Source: Parasitella parasitica
Taxonomy: Eukaryota; Mucoromycota; Mucoromycetes; Mucorales; Mucoraceae
Assembly: GCA_025201805.1 (NCBI GenBank)
Contig: MU619276.1
Location: 162,805 to 226,804, forward strand
Direction: 5' to 3'
DNA: 64,000 nt
The position numbers were made by a program, and so were the translations under genes. Positions within the stretch are counted from its first letter, which is position 1. Every line of letters starts with the position of its first letter. Positions 10,097 to 20,990 of this stretch are shown in pieces. Under the pieces are notes generated by a model. The model was not told where the DNA came from, did no database searches, and saw only the letters and a list, made by a program, of their open reading frames with translations.

Positions 10097-11912
10097 CTAT
10101 CCAAAATTAATGCCTTGTGCTAAAGGAAGGGTACCCGAGTAATTGATGGTGCAAGTACCGCGTCTACAATATTGTTTCCAGCTATCACTGCCACTTTCAC
10201 GGCCACCACCAGTTTCTTTTTCACCTCCAAACGCACCTCCAATCTCTGCACCGTTGGTAGGAATATTGACATTGATAATACCACAATCAGAGCCAGACGG
10301 GCCGATCCATTTAAAGATAGTAGATGGGTTGCTAGTAAAGATGGAGCTGGATAAGCCTTGAGCGACATTATTGTTGATAGCAATGGCTTCATCCAGAGTC
10401 TATAAATACGGATAAAGTTAAAATCCTGTAGTCGTATAGCCACCAAAAATTTACCTTGTATGTCATTGTGTGCAAAATTGGAACAAAAGACTCATTTTGA
10501 ACAACCTCCATGTCAGGACGTACGCGAGTCATGGTCGGCTCCACAAAGTTACCATGCTTCAAAGGCCCATCCTCAATCACCTTGCCACCAATGATGATTT
10601 CTCCTCCCTCTTGCTTGACCCTTTGTAAAGCGTTTTTATAGATTTCAACTGCTTCCTTGGTATGAAGAGGGCCACAAAGAACACCTTGATCCAAGGGATC
10701 GCCGACTTTGACCTGTTTGTAAGCCTTCTTTAATCTCTCAATCAGGGTATCATACACAGATTCTTGCACAATCAAACGACGAGTCGTAGTGCAACGCTGT
10801 CCCGCAGTACCCACAGCTGCAAACAGAATGGCTCTGGCAGCCAGATCTAAATCACAGTCGTCTGTCACAATCAAGGCGTTGTTTCCTCCAAGTTCCAGGA
10901 TAGAGCGCCCAAATCTGCCCTGAACCACTTTGCCAACCTCTCTACCGACGTTGGTAGAGCCAGTAAATGAGAGCACATGTGCACGTTTATCTGCTGTCAT
11001 GGCACTGCCAATATCAGATCCACCAGTGACTAAAGCACACAGCGAAGGAGGAAGGTTATGCTCTTTGAGCGCATTGGCAATGATACGAGTAACAGCGATA
11101 GAGACTAGCGATGTTGTAGGAGCAGGCTTCCAGATAGTACCATTGCCTGTGACAAGAGCAATAGCGCAATTCCAGCCATAAACAGCGACGGGGAAATTGA
11201 AAGCGCTGATAATACCTACTGTGCCCAAGGGGTTCCAGGTTTCCAACATGGCGTGACCCGGTCTTTCTGAAGGAATCACAGCACCTTGGAGCATACGTGA
11301 AAGGCCCAATGCGTACTCGAGAATATCAATGTATTCTTGCACCTCTCCAATACCTTCAGGCAAAATCTTACCCATTTCTAAAGCAACCAGCTTGCCCAAA
11401 GGCTGCAAGTTTTCAACCAATGCATTTCTCATTGTCAACAGGACATGGCCACGTTTAGGAACTGGAAGCTATGTAAAGATATGCAGTGAGCTACATGCTC
11501 CACTTTCTACACACCCTCACACGATTTGTATATTTACCTCTCTCCAGATCTTTTGAGCTTCTGCTACTTTTTCAAAAGCAACATTTAAATCATCAGTGGT
11601 TCCCTACATTTGTAAACGGATGTAGCGTGAGAAAACTACATCTGTGGTAGAAGCATACACACATACCGTAATCACTTCTGCAATCACTTCGTTGTTGACA
11701 GGGTTGTAGGAAGGCACAATGGGACCTGATCCTTTCCAGTCCCCATCAAAGACGCCTTTGTTGTTGGTCTTGTCCAATCCAAGCGCCTCAAATACAGACC
11801 GGTGCTTATCAAAGGCGGATAAATAGCGGGCGTTGGTTAAAGGGGCACAGTTTCGCACCAGCTTGTTGGCTGCATGAATCAATGGGCGCGATCTTAATAT
11901 CTTGGTAATCAT
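10097..11912 (-). CDS. Alpha-aminoadipic semialdehyde dehydrogenase (antiquitin, ALDH7A1-like)
   Basis: NAD-dependent aldehyde dehydrogenase of family 7; animal and plant members oxidise aminoadipate semialdehyde in lysine breakdown and detoxify aldehydes. Exons 11912-11667, 11603-11538, 11468-10455, 10399-10097; 542 residues. Seen: [23 protein letters not shown], catalytic Glu in LELGGNN (about residue 296) and catalytic Cys in GQRCTTTRR (about 330), with the normal 34-residue spacing. The family-7 tail [19 protein letters not shown] ... CTINYS ... LPLAQGINF is nearly that of human ALDH7A1. The N-terminus is Arg-rich and lacks acidic residues ([20 protein letters not shown]), so a mitochondrial presequence is likely. 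Start at 11912 avoids an upstream in-frame hydrophobic leader. Introns 63, 69 and 55 nt. Confidence 0.95.
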
Positions 11913-12311
11913 GTTTGTTAAAAAGTAGAAAAAGGAAGAGAAAGCGAGAGAACGACAGAAATAACAAAACATCAAGTTTATATATGCAGGCACGTACAAG
12001 CTAGTGTCTGTTGTTATAGTGATGGCTAGTTGGGCTAGGCGGGAGCGTGGGAATAACAGGCATCGAGCCTGCGAACAAATGCTGGCTATTTGTTCCTAAA
12101 ACGGGAACCACTGTATCGCTGCCAAATGCATGTACCTTACAATATGGAAGCCAATGACGTATCGGCGTTACAAGTTTGGTTGAAAAAACGCAACAAACAA
12201 AAGAAGGGTAATCAAGCAAAGACCTGACTAGGGACCCAAGTTGGAAACAAGCATTTTGAGAAACACATCGTAGAAGAAAAAGTATGACCAGAGCCCTAAT
12301 TCTCTTGAATT
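11913..12311. other. Intergenic, upstream of ALDH7A1-like gene
   Basis: Promoter of the antiquitin gene and 3' side of the next small gene on the same strand. A minus-strand open frame at 12001-12327 looks random (Cys-rich, no recognisable domain) and is not called. Confidence 0.35.
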
Positions 12312-12750
12312 TCAAACATGAAAGCAACAGATAAAGTTCTGGTCCTCGCCAAAGCTTGCATAATTCATACTTGGAAGCACAATGTCTTTCCAGTAATAGT
12401 GATTCCCAAAAAAAACGATTTCGTCAGGACATAAAGTGATGTGGTTTACCGGCATCTTTAACACCAAGTAAAGTATCACTGAACCAGTCGGTACAATAAT
12501 TCCATGTACCAAAGTTTTATTGCCAAAAACTAAATAGCTGTGGTCTTTTCTGTTGCTCAGATCCACGTAGAGCCGTTTTTCCCATTGCATACTTGCTTCC
12601 TGATGCACCCTCTCAATTTTTTTTAGACATGGAAAGCATGCTCAAATCGCCTTACCAGCCCTTGTATACCGTCCATGGACCAAGATAACTGGAAATCATT
12701 TGATTGAAATTTTCACCACAAGAATCAAGACGTTTGTTATAATACATCAT
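12312..12750 (-). CDS. Unknown spliced protein, about 130 aa
   Basis: Not recognised. Two exons, 12750-12656 and 12609-12312, separated by a 46-nt intron (donor GTAAGG, acceptor GAGAG) whose removal joins SSYLGPWTVYKG to WVHQEASMQWEKRLYVD in frame. The start is an MM pair at 12750. The product reads like a folded beta-rich protein (LVFGNKTLVHGIIVPTGSVI, then DEIVFFGNHYYWKDIVLP) with no membrane segment or signal peptide. Further 5' exons are possible, since an adjoining frame (VKQKTFVVSAAFYDV) abuts it. Could be a lineage-specific gene or a remnant. Confidence 0.42.
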
Positions 12751-13276
12751 AAAAAGCAGCGCTCACAACAAATGTCTTTTGTTTCACCTCATTGTTTATT
12801 AGGTTGCAACGCAAGCAATTATTTCGATATGCTGTCTCACAAACTTCGTTAGTAAGCTCACAAGTTAAGCATATAGCAAGATGCAGACTCAAAAATATCA
12901 GAGCTGTAGGACATACTTTGTATGGAAAACCAGGAGACATGTGGGAAAAAGCTAGATCAGATTTCAGGAATGAATCCCCCTGCCCTTTTTTGCCGCCCAC
13001 TCAAGCTCCACTTTGTTATCATGCAGGTACTTTTACACAAGCTGGAAAAGTAAAAGCATCCAATGGGGATCCATGAGCTTTCCTTTTATTTGAAACGAGT
13101 TATAAATGTTGATTTTATTAAAGTATAGAAAAAATGGCTATTAGCAAGCACAGAATCAACATTGACCAAGAAACAATATACATGCTCAGTTAAACAGTAC
13201 ATAGGGATTCTTTGTTTTACTCCACTACACGAGCACATGAATACAACATGCATACGCACACACATTACAACGAAGA
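12751..13276. other. Intergenic, no confident gene
   Basis: Short overlapping frames on both strands (12737-13000 minus, 12792-13076 plus) without recognisable domains. May include 5' exons of the unknown gene at 12312-12750. Confidence 0.3.
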
Positions 13277-13623
13277 TCACTTACGTAAAATATGTTCTTC
13301 AACAAGTTTTTGTCTGTCTGGACGCTCATGAAGTTCCTTGTTGAGTTTATCAGCAATTCTGTGTTTCTCTAATTCATCACGGTGTTGTTGAATGGCGGGT
13401 GCTATCTTTGGATCTGTAGCAAATTTATAAAAATGGTTATATTGATAACGCCTCTCTTTGCTCCTAGATAAACATACCTTTCATGATGTTTCTGTCGACC
13501 AAGTCTTGAGCGTTAGGACGGTTAGCCAACTGCTCTTCAAGAGATTTATTTTCGGGTACAGCTAGATGCATTATAAGTTGTCGCATCTATTTTGTCAGTA
13601 TATGTCCGTAGCCACTTACTCAT
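13277..13623 (-). CDS. Small RPEL-repeat protein, 74 aa
   Basis: RPEL repeats bind G-actin in animal MRTF and Phactr proteins; small fungal members are uncharacterised. Three exons: 13623-13620 (only ATG plus one base), 13561-13478, 13413-13277; introns 58 and 64 nt. The product starts MTVPENKSLEEQLANRPN. Repeat 1, LEEQLANRPNAQDLVDRNIM (residues about 9-28), and repeat 2, LNKELHERPDRQKLVEEHIL (about 53-72), both fit the pattern LxxxLxxRPxxxxLVxxxIL. The canonical Glu-Leu after RP is replaced by Asp-Leu and Lys-Leu. The gene is easy to miss because every exon is short. Divergent from the SLC35C1-like gene. Confidence 0.85.
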
Positions 13624-14071
13624 ATCAAATAGTTTCAAATGTTTAGAGCCGAGGAGAGGAAAAAAAAAAACAGAAAAAGAAAAAAGTAAATAACCAAATG
13701 CCTCTTTTTATCCAGATGATATGTATCACGCGTGTTGCTGTATGCTGTACATGATCCCACCAGACCTATGTTAATCAAACAGAAATGACGTCGATTCTCC
13801 TTTATCGCTTGGTGCTGGCAATCCAAACAAAAGTTCACACTTCCTGTTGGCTCATGAGAGTAAGACCGTTCTTGATACGACTAAAGCTAATCCACAGGCG
13901 GTTGTATTTTATTTAGTTGGTGTGCTTTGATTTTATGATGTGTAAAATAGACTTTGCTTTTTGGTGGGCCTTGTGGAGTTTCACTGCTGTTCAGCCTGCG
14001 GATTCGTCCCAGTCACAGAAGCATCAGACAGACATACGGTGCATGCTCTTTCTTTCTTGGAATCCAACAGC
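13624..14071. promoter_or_regulatory. Divergent intergenic region RPEL / SLC35C1-like
   Basis: About 450 bp between divergent start codons. An A-rich tract lies at about 13660-13690. No gene seen. Confidence 0.35.
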
Positions 14072-15319
14072 ATGTCAAATAGAATAGGAGGCCTACCTTT
14101 ACCGGCAGGCTCTCTTTCGAGCAAAAGAACGGGAGGAGGAACAAAGCTATTTGTGAATGCAAACGGAACGGTGCTCTCCTCGGTATCAACATACATCGCA
14201 GCTTCGATCTTATCAACGTTTGCCAACAAAATGCTGTTTACTTATTCCGAATACAAATTTCCATATCCTTGCTTCACAGTCTTTTTCCAGCTTGTTATTT
14301 CGCTGATACTTATGGCTGCATGGAGCCACGTTGGACTATTGTAGGTGGTTTACTACTATTCTTTATTCTCTATTTTTTTTTTTTTTTCACCGTCTGTTTG
14401 TTCCCTAGCAACCATACATTGCCTCGAATACCAATATTAAACTGGGATTCTGCAGTGGCGATTCGCGTAGCGCCATTGACCATTGTGTTCATCTGTGTCA
14501 TAATATTCAATCCTCTCTTCCTGCAGCATGTCGAAATCACAACATATCACTTTGCCCACTCGCTCACTATCGCTTTCTCGATCGTATTTTCATACCTAAT
14601 GCTGCGAATAGAGCAACCACAGCGGATAGTGTCAGCAAGTGTAATAGTCATCTTTGGTACCTGTATAGGGTCCATGGGAGACCTTAATTTCTCACTTGTA
14701 GGTGCATTTTATACTCTATCGTGGCCTGCTGTAGTGGCATTGTATGGCATCTATCTGAAAAAGACGTTGATCGCATTGAAAAACGATTTATGGTAAGCAA
14801 ATCCAACGCAAATCAAAAGTGCAGCACCAACAACAAACACACAGGGCGCTTGTGCAGTATAATACTGTCATGGCAACTGCAATTATGGTGCCTCTTGTCT
14901 TGCTCTCTGGAGAGCTAAACGAGATATTCTCCACTGTTTGGTTTTGGGATGAATTTGGATTCTGGTTACAGATGTTTATTACCACCCTGACTGGATTTGG
15001 TGTTACTATCTCGATGCTATTATTATTAATGCATACATCCCCCCTGACGTTAAGTGTGGCCAGCGTGTGCAAGGTAAGGCTCATCAGTCAGGCTGCTTGG
15101 CTGATTCATTTGGTAATGTAAAATGTGATAGACAAGTATACAGGCTCTTGTTGTGGCTGTCGTGTTTGGAAATCGAATGACAATGCTTGTAAATATCGCT
15201 GCGGAAAAAACACTACAGAACACTCATTTCTTTGTCCTTAGAATACGGGTGGCATGGCTATCTCGCTCGCTGGATCAGCTTATTTTGCTTATTTGAGATC
15301 TGCGGAATCAAAATTCTAA
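14072..15319 (+). CDS. Nucleotide-sugar transporter, SLC35C1 (GDP-fucose) type
   Basis: Multi-pass Golgi/ER carrier of the TPT/NST superfamily. Five exons: 14072-14340, 14409-14792, 14845-15073, 15144-15188, 15242-15319; 334 residues. Seen: about nine or ten hydrophobic segments, FANKMLF near TM1, a PLTIVFICVIIFNPLFLQHV block like the PLSVVFIGMITFN block of SLC35C1, and a C-terminal GGMAISLAGSAYFAYLRS like the GGSSAYTW region. Fucose is a known component of Mucorales wall polymers, so a GDP-fucose supply to the Golgi is a plausible role; substrate is inferred, not shown. The start at MSNRIGGLPLPAG is the best of two in-frame ATGs. Exon 4 is only 45 nt. Confidence 0.85.
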
Positions 15320-15698
15320 CCTGCATGCCGGACCTGGTCGTTGTTGAGAATAGACGGCAATAATACGGTATTGTTATAATAATAAAAGCAAAAAGCCCTT
15401 CTATAACAAGAGCCGTTGTGGCACTGTTTGCATTATACATCAACAGCCAAAAAAAAAAAAAAAAAAAAAAAAAAAACGCGCCTATTTGTTTATGCACTTT
15501 TGCTTGCAATCATGTATTATATAACCTAAGCCTAAATCGTTGCTTTAGTTGGAATCTTGCTTTTCTCAGTTTGATTGTCTATAAATAAGCTGTCTGCATC
15601 AAACTAAGCCTTGGGATCAATACCAAACACCTGAAAATGTATATAAACGACAAGGCTATAGACAGCAAAAACAACATTTCCCATATTTATCACAAAGC
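15320..15698. promoter_or_regulatory. Intergenic with TATA box of kelch gene
   Basis: Contains an A27-type run (about 15450-15476) and TATATAAA at about 15640, some 60 bp before the kelch-gene ATG. The two flanking genes are on the same strand. Confidence 0.45.
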
Positions 15699-18600
15699 AT
15701 GGCATCAATTGTAGCATTTGTTATTTTGTTATTGCTGTCAAGTTTCAATAAAGTGAATGCCTACTATGGTAGTATTTATGGCGGTGCGTCATACATTCCG
15801 CCTCTGATAGACGCGGCAGCCGTTGCAGTACAAGACACAGTATACCTTTTTGGAGGGGTCGAAGCTACCCTCGAACAAGATTTCAACTTTGATATGACAA
15901 CTATAAAATTCGATTCGAATCAAAACCTGGTAACCAACACTTTCGATAGTGCCTCCTTGCCGTACAACAGACATCGCTGTCAAGCTTTTTCGCTGGGCGA
16001 CAACAAGACGATTGTAGCTGTCAACGTCCAATATCCACATCTCAACATTACTCAGGGACACCCGTATTTCAATATAAGTGCAGAGCACACCCAAGGAAAT
16101 ATAACTACGCTCAGAACAGCAGGTCTATCTTTCTATGATATAGCAAGCAATACTTGGACTAGCCCTCAGAACAACACAATTCTACCTCCATTCAGATCAA
16201 CTCTTATGGCAGCAATCTCCCCTGAAAATGATGCTATTTATACGATGGGCGGCACCTACCTTGCCGCAGACGCTAATATGCCAGAGATTTTTAGATTCGA
16301 CCTCAAAAACGTATCCTCCGTAGTCAATCTGACAGCTGCCTACCCAAACTTGAGACTGGAAGTGTTCCGTGGCACAGTTCAGATGTTACCGTATGTTGGT
16401 TAAAAGCTTAAATTTGATAACGACACTAATGCATGTAACGATAGAAACGGAATCATAGTTATTGCTTTTGGCATGAATAATGTATTAGACGGGGCACTTT
16501 TCAACACGACTCAAGTAACTCTATTTGACACACGCAAGAATGAAATTTATACACAACCCGTTTCTGGAGTACCGCCAGAACCAAGATTTGGGCTTGGAAA
16601 CGCATTGGGTATTATGCTTTGCAAAGTTGTGTCGGAACAGAATACTGATTTCGAATTTCCATCTATAGGTCCTGATAAATCCACAATATACTACTATGGA
16701 GGTATGCTGGTGTACAGATGCATGAAATCGATTCCCAGCTAACGTATTTTTGTTCATAGGTGGTGACCAAATGGCTGCATTGAACACCGCAGCAGGTTCA
16801 GCCGTACCAAACCTCGTTGCGCTTGATACAACTACATGGACGTGGGTTTATCCAAAGGTTCTTGGACTTGCAGCTACTCCCTATGCTTTCTCCACATTAA
16901 CATTACTAGAAGATTCTAAACTGATTACACTAACAGGTTAGTGGGCAATGTTCAATTATCACATATGCAGTCGGCTAACTTATGGCACATGCAAACTTTA
17001 ATAGGCATTATTGGTAGTATTGCTACAACTGATATCGGTGTCATCACCAATGTTCCAAAATCTAGTGAAGAGCTCCAAAACAGCCAAATGCGATGGTTTA
17101 CAAACAATGAGGAATTCGATCAAACTTACCTGGTTACGGAGCCGCGCAAAGAGCTTAGTCAAGGTGCTATTGCTGGCATTACTATTGGAGTTTTGGTCGT
17201 AGTTGCACTGTTGATCGCACTCTTATGGAAAAGATTTCCAAAGGTAAGACGCATCGGAAACTATATACAGAACGAAATTATTTGGCATCCAAGGTTAGTA
17301 TATTTCCAAATTTTGCAGACAAGCAAAGCAAGTTTTTGACTTGACGGTAAACTACAGATCTGGAGAACCGTTGTGGGCAGAAACAGCACGACTCTTGGTT
17401 CGCTTTATTCTCCTGTTTTTGTTTTTGGCATTTGTTGTATACTCGATCTACAGGGCTGTTGAAAGCCCTATTGTAACCCAAGAAATAAGAACACCCACCA
17501 ACACCGTTAGATCACCAGGTAAATTTTGATTAACGATAAAAACAAAAACAGCTTCTAATTGTAAAGCATAGATGTTCGTTTTTGCTTTGATGGCTTCAGC
17601 AATACGGACCCTACTCAGAATCTAAGTGTCACTTGTGCCTTCCGAAATGGTACAGATTGTTCAAGCCGAATTGTAGCGCTAGATATGGCTGAGCATTCGC
17701 CCGTGTATCCCGATCAATTAGGAGATGTTACCTGCTTCATGTTTATATCCGAACCTGCATACTCTTTCATTGACGATAAAATGAGTTTTAGTCAAACTAC
17801 AAGCACAAAGATGTTGTTCACCTTTCAAGGTCCACCAAGACTTTCTACAGAGGGAATTTCGGACGGTTCAGGCGTGATTTACATTGACATGTATCCGCCA
17901 GGTTACAACCCAAACATGGATATCTACAACTTGACTGGTGGTGCTGCTCAGAGCAAACTTACTTCTACATACATCAGAGAGTGGGCAATCAACGAACAAG
18001 GTTCTAACTTGGTAGATTCGATTATTCTTAAACCTAGTGTCAGGACAACAGCTGCATTCGAGATAATCGAAAATAGAAAGCTGCGGAGGGATGATGGATG
18101 GAACCTTGTGGGGTTTTCGTCCAACTATGACAAACGCTACGAGGTTGAAAGCTACTTTAAAGATGCACCTCAAAATATTGGATTGTTGGGATCCTCCAAA
18201 ATTTTAGCACAGCTCACTCTACAACCTTACGCATTTACAATCAACGTCAACAACGAGCAAAAAGTGTTCACTCTTCTGAACGCATTTGCACAAGTCGGTG
18301 GTGTCCTTGGTTTATTCATAGCTTTGCAAACCATTCTCTTTGGCTTCAGACCTCAATCTCCTTGGGGCATCGTTCATCGCTGGTCGTTTGGTAAACTTCG
18401 AGTCAAGCTTACAGACAGGTTGGCCAATTATTTCGATCGCATGGGGACACCCGTACCGCTAGTCAATCCTGTGAGTCGAAGATTAAGCACAGTATTCAAG
18501 AACAATGCATATTCTGCAGTACCTGGTTATTCCTACGCTGATGAAGAAGCTTTTAGCCAAGAAAACAGAGTGCACCAAGTGGAAGAACGTCTGCAGCTAA

Positions 18601-18932
18601 TGGAGCTTTTGTTAAAATCATACTATTTGAATGATGAAGTATTCCGCTCTTTAGATCAAGCTGTCAAACGTGGAAATGAAGAAAGACGTCGCAGTAATGG
18701 AGGACAAGGAGGACAAGGACAAGGGGAAAGAGAAGATAGAAGAATCATTGATGATGCAATTATGATGTCTGGAGACGATTCCATTGAGATTATTGAATTA
18801 AGTAACAATGCAAAAGCAGCTGCAGAAAGTGGTTCTACTGATGCAATCAACAGAACGACGTCTGGTGCTGTACTTCCTCAGCAAAGGAGTATATACCAAG
18901 CAAATCTAGTTCCAGATCAGCCAACCCCTTAA
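15699..18932 (+). CDS. Kelch-repeat ectodomain / multi-span membrane protein, 971 aa
   Basis: Six exons: 15699-16390, 16445-16701, 16760-16936, 17005-17243, 17329-17518, 17572-18932. Residues 1-21 are a signal peptide (MASIVAFVILLLLSSFNKVNA). About 30-375 form a kelch/galactose-oxidase-like propeller with blades such as DTVYLFGGVEA, DAIYTMGGTYL, YYYGGGDQMAALN and many N-glycosylation sequons. Then come a transmembrane helix (AIAGITIGVLVVVALLIALL), a second (LLVRFILLFLFLAFVVYSIY), a further Cys-containing extracellular part, and a third helix (LLNAFAQVGGVLGLFIALQT). The tail is cytoplasmic, charged and Gln/Gly-rich. Similar kelch-plus-membrane proteins occur in Mucoromycota and Glomeromycota, where their role is unknown. 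The exon 4/5 junction (AG at 17327-17328) was chosen because it alone restores frame with a normal-length intron (85 nt). Confidence 0.85.
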
Positions 18933-19228
18933 GTAATTAATGTATTTCACATATACTATATACCGTATACGCCTACATTTCTAATAAACAAAATCCTTTC
19001 ATATATCGAATGATTTACAAGTACCATAAACACTTGCGATACTTTTAACATATTATTAAATAAAACAGAGTGTTCAGCTTAAAAAATCGCCTTGTATACG
19101 GTAGTTAGACCATGTCCAATTTTCGAGAGGTCTAAGCTATTCAAAAAGCATTTACTTTGTTTACAGAGCTTTCATTAAACAAGATAAACGAAATCTCATT
19201 CTACATGCCAAGCAAGTATTGCAAATAC
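18933..19228. other. 3' flank of kelch gene
   Basis: AT-rich, with AATAAA-like signals near 18981 and 19059. Ends at the CAAATAC copy that marks one side of the LINE insertion. No gene. Confidence 0.4.
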
Positions 19229-20101
19229 TTTTTTTTTTTTTTTTTGTAAGTATGAAGGTTTATTAAATGTTAAACTAAGCTAAAAGTTAAGAAACTCATA
19301 AAAAGGGAAATATTAGAAAGTTAGAGATAAGTGGCCCGTCTCGAGGATGTTCAAGAGTTATCTACAATAATTTAAACAAGTGTCTCAGGTTGATCATGGC
19401 ACGGTCCATAACGGATTGGTTGTCAAAATCAACAGTTTCAAAGAATTTAAGCCATTTGGCCCGCCAGATGGCTGTGATCACGCATGTAAAGGCTTCAAAG
19501 GTAGATATCCGCAAGAAGGAGTCTAAGAGACGATATGCGGACAAATTTAACGACATTACGTCTTCGTATACTTTAGCCATATTGAGGGATGCAGAGGGTA
19601 CGAATACCAAGGAGAAGTAATTCCACCAGATTTCAGAATGAGTAGGACAAGTAAAGAGCATATGACAAGTAGTCTCCCGCATACCGCAATAGACACACAT
19701 TTCATCAGTCAAACGAAGAATATTGACTATGTTAGCTTTGGAAGAGACTTTGTTAGGGATCAGACGAAACCATAAGTTACGAGCTGCACTAGGCATTTTG
19801 GTGTGAAGAAAAGAGGTCATTGTGAACCGATTCAAGTCAACGTGTGGTCGGGCAATTGGGGGGTGATCTCGCATATACATCGCACGAAGCTGAGTATTAG
19901 TCATGGACAAGACCGGTATACTTTGGTAGTTAAGCTTGTGAGAGAGGTAAGGAGTAAAATCGACGCCACCCGCAGATGAGGCCGGGAGAGCAAGTCCAGA
20001 CGGAGGAGATAAACATATTTAGAGCGTAGGTGTAAAGGTTAGAGCAGCTGAGCTTACGGCCTGCTTAAGCTTCCTGAGGAGTACAGGGTGAGGGCAGTTG
20101 A
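19229..20101 (-). mobile_element. 5'-truncated LINE (non-LTR retrotransposon) tail with target-site duplication
   Basis: On the minus strand a frame at 19362-19995 ends an RT-type polyprotein: ARNLWFRLIPNKVSSKANI, then CVYCGMRETTCHMLFTCPTH, then EIWWNYF, the reverse-transcriptase zinc-binding domain (zf-RVT, CxxC...HxxxxC) found near LINE C-termini. A stop interrupts the frame upstream near 20015. The plus-strand T17 run at 19229-19245 is the LINE poly(A) tail. CAAATACTTTT occurs immediately left of the element (19222) and again at its right edge (20102), a fitting target-site duplication. Coding capacity is lost; no endonuclease or catalytic RT domain remains. Confidence 0.8.
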
Positions 20102-20168
20102 CAAATACTTTTATTTAATAGGGTTGTTGAAAAACTTTGAAGACAATATTGTTGATGAATTTCCCAAC

Positions 20169-20337
20169 CTAATCTTTTATTTCAGTTTCATCGATAAAGG
20201 TACAGTTGTTATTGTATGCAATGCCTTTTGTCAGTAACTTGTTGACATACTCATATCTTGCCTCGATTGTGGCGGGTTTGTTTCTTCGCTCTTCAATAGG
20301 TTTGACGCGAGTTAAAGTATAGCCAGTGTGCTCTACA
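20169..20337 (-). pseudogene. Fragment of Tc1/mariner-like (DDE_3) transposase
   Basis: The minus-strand translation reads EHTGYTLTRVKPIEERRNKP ... ARYEYVNKLLTKGIAYNNNC then TFIDETEI, the segment leading to the first catalytic Asp (FIDE) of Tc1/mariner DDE transposases. A stop follows two residues later. It abuts the Tnp2-like pseudogene with no spacer, indicating nested insertion or recombination. Only about 55 residues remain. Confidence 0.6.
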
Positions 20338-20990
20338 AGGAATACAATTCACGCTCATACTCGTCAGAATCTCGGCTGATTTTGTGATAGTACTTGGTGC
20401 TGTTTGTGTTATCGACATTGAGCATATCAAGAACCAACAATCCCACACCACGGCAAATCATATGCATTTCATCCAGAGAGAATGAAAGCGATCCCACATA
20501 CAAATCCATACCCGAGAAAATGCTCAAGCCAGTAATGCCTCTTTCAGCATCGCCACGAATGTACTCATCCATTGTTCGCAAATTGCCGTTTGTATAGCGT
20601 AGGTACATTCCGTGGCTTCGATTTTGTGGATGCTCAGCTCTTTGAACGCAAATTCTGCAAGGGTAAAAGCTTTGATGGGGAGCTACATGGCTAACGAGGT
20701 TGATAGCAGGGGTGTCACCACCATTCAGCACCAGGTAAACTTAAGCTCGACACAGTTTCACCAAACTTTTTAACAAGCATGCCATTTCTTTCAAGATAAT
20801 GTAATTCAGCCAAAATAGGTTTCAAAAAACTGTCCAGAGATGATTTTGATGGTCCAGGAGTAATGGCTAATTGAACATGATATGTCTGTTTATATCTAGT
20901 TCTGCTGTCATAATTGAGAACGACGAGGTGTACCATATTAAAAAGGCGTGATCCACGCTTGTCTGTTACAAATCCATCCGTTGAGAGTTA
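20333..20990 (-). pseudogene. Tnp2/Plavaka-like (CACTA) transposase fragment, frameshifted
   Basis: Two frames on the minus strand form one degraded protein. The upstream part reads DGFVTDKRGSRLFNMVHLVV ... AITPGPSKSSLDSFLKPILA; the downstream part reads VYLVLNGGDTPAINLVSHVA ... SFYPCRIC ... FSLDEMHMI. The PGP...L.P...EL and GGD.P....L..H....YPCRIC pattern fits the Tnp2 transposase family of CACTA/Plavaka elements. A frameshift lies at about 20736-20760, a stop near 20991 ends the 5' side, and the C-terminal catalytic part is absent. Confidence 0.6.

Noticed and set aside
9876-10142. 88-aa plus-strand frame after GAL1
   Set aside because: It overlaps the 3' end of the ALDH7 gene on the other strand and has no domain.
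12057-12075. T-arm-like GGCATCGAGCC, possible minus-strand tRNA
   Set aside because: The matching ac­ceptor 5' strand is absent at the right distance and no D or anticodon arm folds.
12001-12327. Minus-strand frame upstream of the ALDH7 gene
   Set aside because: Composition looks random, with no domain and no supporting splice pattern; it covers the promoter.
17291-17320. A 25-nt intron in the kelch gene (AG|GTTAGT...GCAG)
   Set aside because: Too short for splicing; an 85-nt intron ending at 17328 keeps frame.
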